Below, one piece after another: positions 57,338 to 64,000 of a stretch of 64,000 nt of DNA. Under the pieces are notes generated by a model. It was given only the letters and a program-made list of their open reading frames with translations, searched no databases and was not told the origin of the DNA. Both the position numbers and the translations under genes were made by a program. Position 1 is the first letter of the stretch, and every line of letters begins with the position of its first letter. The stretch comes from Sinohyriopsis cumingii. Taxonomy: Eukaryota > Mollusca > Bivalvia > Unionida > Unionidae. The stretch spans positions 86,697,540-86,761,539 of the forward strand of contig CM068839.1 in assembly GCA_028554795.2 (NCBI GenBank), given 5' to 3'.

Positions 57338-59700
57338 GGGATGTATCTACCACAGAAAATGCAACAACTGTGGACTAAGGCCACGCTGCAACAATGTGCA
57401 GAAACAGAGAAACCCCAACCAATGACTTAAACGAGAGAAAGGCACAGATAGAGGATGAAACGTTTCCAACCACTAAAACTGAGTGAACACCTGCTAGCCG
57501 TGCAAGTAAAGAATAAACAACAAAGTGGGCCACATGTCGTGAACATATAACACGAAGAAAACAAAGGAGAACAAAAAACAAAAGAAAACATAAGAAACGA
57601 TTCAATATCTGTAAAACTTTCATTAGACAATGAAACACCAAATGAAAATGAATGACCACGACTGCAACAAAAGGGAATAAGCCACTGAATGAACCCACGA
57701 AGAGAAAAGAAGCTACTATAGAAAAAAGACGATATAAATCAATAATTAGTTTTGCCCACTCAAAAGACAGGCAGGACACAGATCTTCAAGAACAATATAC
57801 CACCAGAGACCATTCCAAAACATCAGATAGCAGGGAGACAAAAGCAGGTAAATACAAACTACTACAGACTATACATTGAAGAAAGCTTTGAAATGCTAAT
57901 AGACAGTGACATGAAATCACCCCTGAAATATGTGCAACAAGTGAAATACCACAGTACGAAAGGAAATGGAACTAGTGATGCAACATAGCAAAATATGAGA
58001 CAGAAAGAAACCCATAAAAACAAACTACGGCAGATACAAAGTAAAGGATACAAGCGAGAATTGCAAAAATACATAAAATGGTAGAATAGAGAAAGGATAA
58101 CCCAACAATTTTATAATTTAAGCCCAAACAATTAAACATAGAAGCGCACTAAAAATTAAAAAAAAATTGCTAAGACACAAACTTAAAATCTCAGGGCAAA
58201 AGGTCAACTAACCGAAAAAATGGCAAGGGGCAGAAGTGAAAGGAAATACCGACAGACAGAAATTATTTATCTGGAGTGAGAACTGACCCGGAAACCCCTA
58301 CCCAAGAAAACTTAGATTTTATTTTAGAAAACAGAATCGCGAAATACTATTTTATAATGTAAATAACAGACCTTAGGATATTTAAAATATATTTGAGGGG
58401 CAGCACGAAATCTCCAATCAGCCATATATGCTAGGTAGAACTAGGAGGTACCCACAAATAAAGTTTGGACGTTTAATAATTTATATATTGCTCTTAGATC
58501 GGAAATCCAGTCATATCTATATAATACACTGTATATTGCTAAATTAAATATCTAGAATGGAGAGGCGTGTTCCTCGGCTTTAAGTTGGTGAAACTGTTTC
58601 TATGGAATTTCGTGTTCGTCTGAGCTGATACGACCTGGATTGCTTTAACTTGAATAGAATAAAATTACGGGGCTCTTACCTTTTGAATAATCGCCCGGTT
58701 CGTGTATTCAATACATAGATGCTAAACCCCGGAAGTTTGCAAAAAAGATAAATAATATATTCTATAAACTCAAACGCATCCCGTCTGACCCATTGATCTC
58801 AGAGTCAAAGGATACCCAAAGTATATAGAAACATTGATGATGATAGTGAGGTGGCAACTGTGGTTTACATTAAAAGCCAAAACATAATGAAAGTCTGGTA
58901 CGAAAATGCAATATTCTTTTCCGATCGGTTGCCAAATAAATTTAATTTCTCATACGTAAAAATAAAAGTCATGGTACACAATTTCACGATGTTAATAATA
59001 ATTCCTTGCTATTACTTTCGGGCGGGTATTATATTTGCATCTAGATTGAAATCGAAGTGGAAAATGATTCAACAGCAAATAAACGATGTTATTGCAATAC
59101 AAGTAAGCAGAGAACATAATCGATTTGCAAATTTAATTTATGATGAAGTAACTTGTCCTTGAACATGGTATAAACAAATTATATATATCCTTATATATAC
59201 TTTTATTAAACTGCGTACGTCTTCACGATTTAATAAAGCAAATCAAAAATTATTTTGAAAGGAAAGAACTAAACGGAACAAGAAGCAAGTCACGGCCTGC
59301 ATATCGCGCCGCCCATGAGAGTTTGGTAGATTGGTGCTATCACATCAAGATGTTCCTACATTCCAGTTAAGAAGACTCTGCTGCCAGCTACGAAACCATA
59401 CATTAAATTCAAACTAGTGTATAATCTGCGCAGTAACTTGCATCTACTCAGTTAGTAAGCTGAGCTGTAGTTTTTATTCGTCGTTGCTGGCACTAAAACC
59501 CTGCTCTTGTGTACACCACCGTGATGTAAGTTCTCAAACAACTATACAGTACTTAACGTTCACAGAACAAAGATGTTTAGAAACAATTATTTCATTTCAC
59601 AGATCCTGACAAAAGTGCAGAATTAACTAGGCACTGTATACTACTGTTTCATTCCTCTGTTACTACTACATGGTCTTAAATTAAGTAATAGAAATAAAGA
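57338..59700. other. between the two LINEs; A-rich on plus, no gene recognised
   Basis: The part up to about 58270 is A/AC-rich on the plus strand, which makes the minus-strand frames (for example 134 codons at 57375-57779) artificially hydrophobic. A plus frame at 57652-57879 (KPLNEPTKRKEATIEKRR) is lysine-rich and unassigned. Some of this may be LINE 5' UTR. From 58300 to 59700 I see nothing. Confidence 0.45.
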
Positions 59701-59823
59701 GAGAAAAACCAACAAGTTTTGTACAATTCAAAAACTCATTTATTTCCCCCAGAATTCAAAGTGGAAATCATAATACCAAATGTTTGATATTCGAATTGAA
59801 TTCAAGTGGTATTCGAAATACAT

Positions 59824-61267
59824 TCAATTATTGAATGTGTTGATGTGTCTGTAGTCCAAGTTGTACCCATCGATGGTGACAGAGGGAGGGGAGTCTGCGT
59901 CCTGCGCCATGACGTTCGTTTTCTTCAAACTGATGGTCAGTCCAAATTCCTTACAAGCATGGGAGAGACGGCATACCAGCTGCTGCAGTCCATTTTCCGT
60001 GCGTGATGTCAAGGTTGCATCGTCGGCGAAGAGCAATTCACGGATGAGTACCTCTGTGACTTTAGTCTTAGCACGGAGACGGGCGATGTTGAACAGCTCT
60101 TCTGCAGGAGTCTGAAGAGTCCACTCCGACTAACCAGGTCAAACGACTTCGTCAGGTCTATGAAGGCAATGTAGAAGGACATCTGCTTCTCGCGACACTT
60201 CTCCTGCAGCTGACGTAGTGAGAAGATCATGTCTACAGTTGACCTGCTAGCTCGAAATCCATCTGGGTAGACGCGGGAGGTTAGGATCTGCAAGCGCGCC
60301 AAGGCAATACGGGCGAAAGCCTTTCCGACGATGCTGAGGAGCTACGGTCTCTTTGGTTTTATACAAAGTGACGATGTTGGCGTCACGCATGTCCTGTGGG
60401 ATGTATCCCTGTTCCCAGCAAAGGCAGAGGAGTGTGTGTAGGGGCTGGAGCAGTGCTGGTTTTCCGCTCTTGGACTTCAGGCGGAATGCCGTCGCTTCCA
60501 GGAGCCTTTCCACAGGCAAGGCAATCGATGGCTTTTCCGAGCTCTTCCAGGGTGGGCTGTGTGTCTAGCTCCTCCATGACAGGCAGGTCTGGAATTGCGT
60601 CCGGGGCAGTTCCAGTGACATTGTTTTGGGTTGCATATAGCTCGAGATAGTGCTCAACCCATCGCTGCAGTTGTTTCCCCTGGTCTGTGATGACTTCGCC
60701 CGTCTTGGACTTGAGGGGGGCGGTCTTGTAGTTGGGGGGGGAGGGGCCTGTCGCCTTTTTGATACCCTCATACATTCCTCTTGTATCCCCGGTGTCAGCA
60801 GCTGTCTGTATACTGTTGCAAAGGTTCAGCCAGTAGGTGTTGGCACAGCGACGGGCAGTCTTCTGGGCATTGTTCCTTGCAATCCTGAGGGCTTGTAGTG
60901 TTCTGGGGCTAGGTGCAGCCTTGTATGCCAGGAGGGCTTTCCTCTTTGCCTCAGTCACGGGCTCTATCTCCTCCCAGTTTGCCTCATACCAGTCGACATT
61001 CTTTTGCTCCCTCTTCCCGTAAGCTGTGATGGCTGAATTGTACACAGAGTCACGGATATGGGACCACTTGGAGTCAATGGTGTCATCAGCTGTCACTTTG
61101 GTGAGGGCTTCCTTCAGTTTGCTGATGAACTGCTGTGTTTTCTCTGGGTTGCTTGCACAGCAGGTGTTGATGCGTGGGTGGCCCTTCTTCTTGGCGTGGT
61201 GCAGCTTCTTCGGTAATATGGTCCGTGTCACAATCGGCACTGTGGTAGCTGCGAGTGAGGAAGACAC
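59824..61267 (-). pseudogene. LINE reverse transcriptase with internal deletion
   Basis: Order on the minus strand: EKTQQFISKLKEALTKV, then a long lead-in with NVDWYEANWEEIEPVTEAKR and KKATGPSPPNYKTAPLK, VEHYLELYATQNNV, LEELGKAIDCLACGKAPGSDGIP (60383-61190). After a frameshift near 60480 come LHTLLCLCWEQGYIPQDMRD and NIVTLYKTK (60247-60519), then VYPDGFRASRSTVDMIFSLR and FIDLTKSFDLVSRSGLFRLLQ (about 60120-60280). The frame then jumps to LFNIARLRAKTKVTEV and ELLFADDATL (60020-60100). The segment that should carry the GVxQGxVLxPxLF motif between them is missing, so roughly 100-150 residues appear deleted while the FADD box survives. The end is GLQQLVCRL, then FGLTISLKKTNVM. Inactive. Confidence 0.88.
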
Positions 61268-61970
61268 TGGCTAGTTCTGCACGCCTGGTGATGACGAGGT
61301 CTAGCTGGTGCCAGTGGCGTGAACGTGGGTGTCTCCACGACACCTGGTGGATCTCCTTGCATTTGAAGAAAGTGTTGGTTACACATAGGCTGTGGGAGCA
61401 GCACATCTCCAGCAGTCGCTGACCATTCTCGTTGATCTTGCCCCTTCCGTAAAAGCCGAGACAGGTGGTCCAGGCCTCATGGTCAGCTCCCACTCTAGCA
61501 TTAAAGTCTCCTAGTAAGTAAAGGCTTTCATTGTTGGGGATACTGGATATTGCCTGATCCAGAGCCTCATAAAACTTGTCTTTCTCCTCGTTGGTGGAGC
61601 AGAGGGTTGGGGCGTACACGCTGAAGATGTTGACCGGGCCTAAGGATGTTGACAGCCGGAGGGCATGGATTCTCTCAGTACCTGATGATGTAGGTTCAAT
61701 GAAGGCGATTAGCGTGTTCTTTACGGCAAAGCATACACCATGCTGTCTAGGTTCATCCGAGGGCTTCCCCTGCCAAAAGAACGTGTAATTTGCTTCCCTG
61801 ATGGTGCCGCTGTCAGCCAATCGGGTCTCCTGGAGGCAGGCAATGTTGATGTTCAGTCGGGAGAGTTCTTTTGTCAATGACGGCAGTCTTTCGTGCATCG
61901 TCGATCTGCTGTAGGTCAGCGGTCAATCCAGGATACATGGTCCTGATGTTCCAGGTTTCAAAACGAATAG
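61086..61970 (-). pseudogene. LINE APE-type endonuclease domain (second LINE)
   Basis: The 270-codon minus frame includes RLNINIACLQETRLADSGT, FFWQGKPSDEPRQHGVCF, GPVNIFSVYAPTL, LYLLGDFNARVGADHEAW, NGQRLLEMCCSHSLCVTN, SWRHPRSRHWHQLDLVITRR and SYHSADCDTDH. It thus keeps the QETRL, GDFN, D-VI and SDH-equivalent (DTDH) catalytic positions of the endonuclease. Upstream in another frame (about 61900-61970) TWNIRTMYPG marks the true N-terminus, showing one frameshift. A second frameshift follows DTDH near 61215, where the frame continues into the RT lead-in. The endonuclease is otherwise close to intact. Confidence 0.9.
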
Positions 61971-61999
61971 TTGGAGTCTTCTTATTTCTTCTTTTAGTC

Positions 62000-62900
62000 T
62001 TTCTATGTTCGGAGTTTTGTGGCCCACTTGTCGAGATGGTTCTCTAAGCTCCACGCACCCAGTGAAGCAGGCCTGCCATGGCGGGCAGCACCTTACTGAC
62101 TGGGGGCTGCCCAGCTTGAGGCGGGCGGTAGGTGTCCAGTGAGACCTGGTGATCTCTCCCACCGTCAGAAGTAACCCCTGGCGCCAAGCTCTACGCCAGT
62201 CGAGCTTTGACTTAGAACCGGTAAACTGCTACTTCTCGTGTTGTGCCGACACCGTACGACGACGCTGGAGTGTCCTCTCCAGTGGAGCTATGAAGCCTGG
62301 GCAGGGTGGTATGGAGAATCAGCTGTTGTCCATGCAGCAGATCCCCCCTCTCCACGCAGCTGGTGTGCCCAAGGGAACGACGAATGCCGATACAGCTTTG
62401 CACCAACGGCGTCGCAGGAGTTGCCGGAATGACGTTGAATTCAATGCCAGACTGCCTTAGGGACTCCATCTCCGGATTTTCTGTCGGGGTTTACTCTCTT
62501 AGCCTTTCCCATGAGTGGGTATAGCCACAAGGCAGCAGAGGTTTGGAATCGGAGTTTTCCTTCTCCTAGATGAGCTACCATCCAAGGTTTACGAGTCCCA
62601 TTTACCCGAAGCAACTGGTTTTAAGGCGCCAGTGGGTCTCCTTCACCCCTTCTCCTGTTAGTAGAAAACATGGTCTGCCGGGCTTCAAATCTAAGCCACT
62701 CGCGAAGGCCAGGAGCTGGAATTTAGTTGACAGAGGCAGTCAGAAACGCAAGCCGTATGGGGCATTTTTTGGAGGATTGGGGCGCTTGTCTCCCACTCCC
62801 ACCCAGGGCAATGTCAACCTTAGACCACACCTTTTAGCTACTTCGGTTGGAAGGCCACGAGCTGTTTGCGCAGACTGGCAATAGATGGGCACATTTTTTC
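62000..62900 (-). other. GC-rich 5' region of the second LINE
   Basis: This block is markedly more GC-rich than the surrounding sequence, and its boundary near 62900 coincides with the return of AT-rich DNA. Frames of up to 104 codons occur on both strands (for example 62570-62884 plus and 62212-62469 minus) but carry no recognised domain. I interpret it as the element's 5' untranslated or linker sequence. Confidence 0.6.
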
Positions 62901-64000
62901 CGTCACCACCATCTACAGCACGCTCACACTGGTACCACTATGCATATTAGTTGAAATGTGTTCAAGTTCAATAAACGACATCGCCAATATATGTGGATAG
63001 CAAACATACGTTCCTACTGCTACATTTCTCGAGGTGAATGACAGCACCCATTCCAATGAACATATATGAGAGCGGCGGCGGCATAGGTATCCGTTTTCTG
63101 GGAGCAAATCGACATGCATCTACCACCACAAAACATCTACCACTACTACCTTGCGTCGAATATCACAGACGTCGACAACTATTATCGTACATGCTCGTTT
63201 ATAAATCAAGTCCAACTATAAATTACCGACACTTAGATCTGCGGTCGCATGATGCATAGGAAGTTCTGCATCTGTACATTTTTGTTGTGAGTAGTCAGTA
63301 GAATAAACAATATATACCCTGATCTGCAAGCGCATTATACTGAGGCAGATCAGGATTGTTGTTCTGTAGAGTTTGACTCAACTTAACTCCCATTATATAC
63401 GGTATTGGACAGCATTGTGCCTATTGCCATAAACTAATACTTTTATTATACTCTTAGCATGAGTCTTCAAATTTGTGTGACCAGCTCATAACATCTGTTG
63501 TTACACTGCACCATACGAATCCTTAATATCAATATAACTAGGTTTTTCACTCGTCAAATCTTTTTGTTTAATAATCTTCGTATATTTTACTTTTGGTTCC
63601 ATACTCATACGATTATGAAACAGAAACATTTCATGAAAGTTAAGAGAGTATCAGAAATTATTAACAAGCAACGTTTAAGGTGAGGTATTTAACTGGAAAG
63701 CAAACTGTTTCAATTACTATCCTTTCATGTATGCATTTGACGACTTCAAATATATATTTGCCTTCGTAAAGGCCTTAAAATGCAAATGGCATTGAAGAAA
63801 CAATATAAACTATTCAATTTTCGAGTATCAATATGTGAATAGTTTCATAAACAAATAACTAATAAGGCGTAATTTTACACCTAATTATCATTAGGGTACA
63901 TTTTATCGCGCGCTCTTTTCTTAATTTAATTAGAATGCATAATAAAGCATTATTCATTACATCCGAAATTATTGACTTTGATTTTAAGATATGAATGCAT
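62901..64000. other. no gene recognised
   Basis: AT-rich sequence to the end of the window with frames of 73 codons or less and no repeat that I can define. Confidence 0.5.

Larger units (their letters stand above)
59700..62900 (-). mobile_element. second LINE, GC-richer, RTE-like or related APE clade, deleted
   Basis: The minus strand carries, from 62900 downward, a GC-rich 5' region without a recognised ORF1 (62160-62900), an APE endonuclease (61215-62000) and an RT (59824-61200), ending at about 59700 near an A/T-rich stretch. It differs from the LINE at 54.4-57.3 kb in every motif (for example CLQETRL versus FFLTETWL). The ORF style (no CCHC ORF1 seen, GDFNARVG, TWNIRTM-like start, LFADD) is that of proteins commonly misannotated as craniofacial development protein 2-like in invertebrates. 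Assignment to the RTE group is probable but not proven. Base composition contrasts sharply with the AT-rich host, consistent with a relatively young or transferred element. Confidence 0.82.

Noticed and set aside
57375-57779. 134-codon hydrophobic minus-strand ORF as a membrane protein
   Set aside because: The plus strand is A-rich, so the antisense is T-rich and reads as F/L/V; no start context or motif supports it.

Overview
This is a 64 kb stretch of AT-rich eukaryotic DNA with no convincing single-copy host gene. No reading frame exceeds about 300 codons, I see no credible exon chain, and microsatellites and degenerate transposable elements are dense. I place it in a marine invertebrate, probably a mollusc or another lophotrochozoan. 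The basis is a tRNA-derived SINE family ending in an 'aatggcgttaaaccctaaca' type tail, an 'agttatctcccttac'-type word at 7.5 kb that I associate with molluscan repeats, and the mix of non-LTR, Gypsy and DIRS-type elements. The phylum assignment is an inference.

Layout. At 0-5.5 kb: mostly featureless AT-rich DNA, a non-LTR reverse transcriptase scrap (3.7-4.0 kb, minus), a diverged direct repeat (4.0-4.5 kb) and GA/CA microsatellites. At 5.5-11.1 kb: a nested structure. An older element with inverted arms of about 380 bp (5551-9302, interrupted, and 10706-11062) was split by a 3,368 bp insertion (5861-9228). The insertion has near-identical 464/463 bp direct terminal repeats and is flanked by a 4 bp duplication, ATAT. 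At 12.1-13.9 kb: a (TA)n tract, a decayed L1-type ORF1 and a LINE 3'-tail copy. At 16.2 kb: a long (TA)n tract. At 26.3-28.2 kb: a decayed Gypsy-type pol whose integrase lies upstream of the reverse transcriptase (Gmr1-like order). At 33.3 kb: a full-length SINE (minus). At 36.1-36.7 kb: a DIRS-like RT-RNase H remnant (minus). At 38.3-39.2 kb: a truncated SINE fused to a 33-bp minisatellite. At 40.6-46.7 kb: decayed, unidentified possible coding remnants. At 45.06 kb: a (GT)n(GC)n tract. At 50.77 kb: a full-length SINE with perfect 11 bp target duplications. At 53.23 kb: a near-perfect 119 bp palindrome. At 54.36-57.34 kb: a CR1/L2-like LINE (minus), dead by mutation of its YADD box. At 59.7-62.9 kb: a second, more GC-rich LINE of a different clade (minus), with an internal deletion removing part of its RT.

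The genes do not act together as a pathway. The window is a layered transposon graveyard in which the elements are mostly inactive. The one clearly recent event is the 3.37 kb insertion at 5.86 kb, and it is the best candidate for something undescribed. Its direct terminal repeats each carry 19 bp terminal inverted repeats and begin GG/end CC rather than TG/CA. It encodes no recognisable polymerase or transposase, and it carries a 106-codon cysteine-containing ORF just inside its left repeat.
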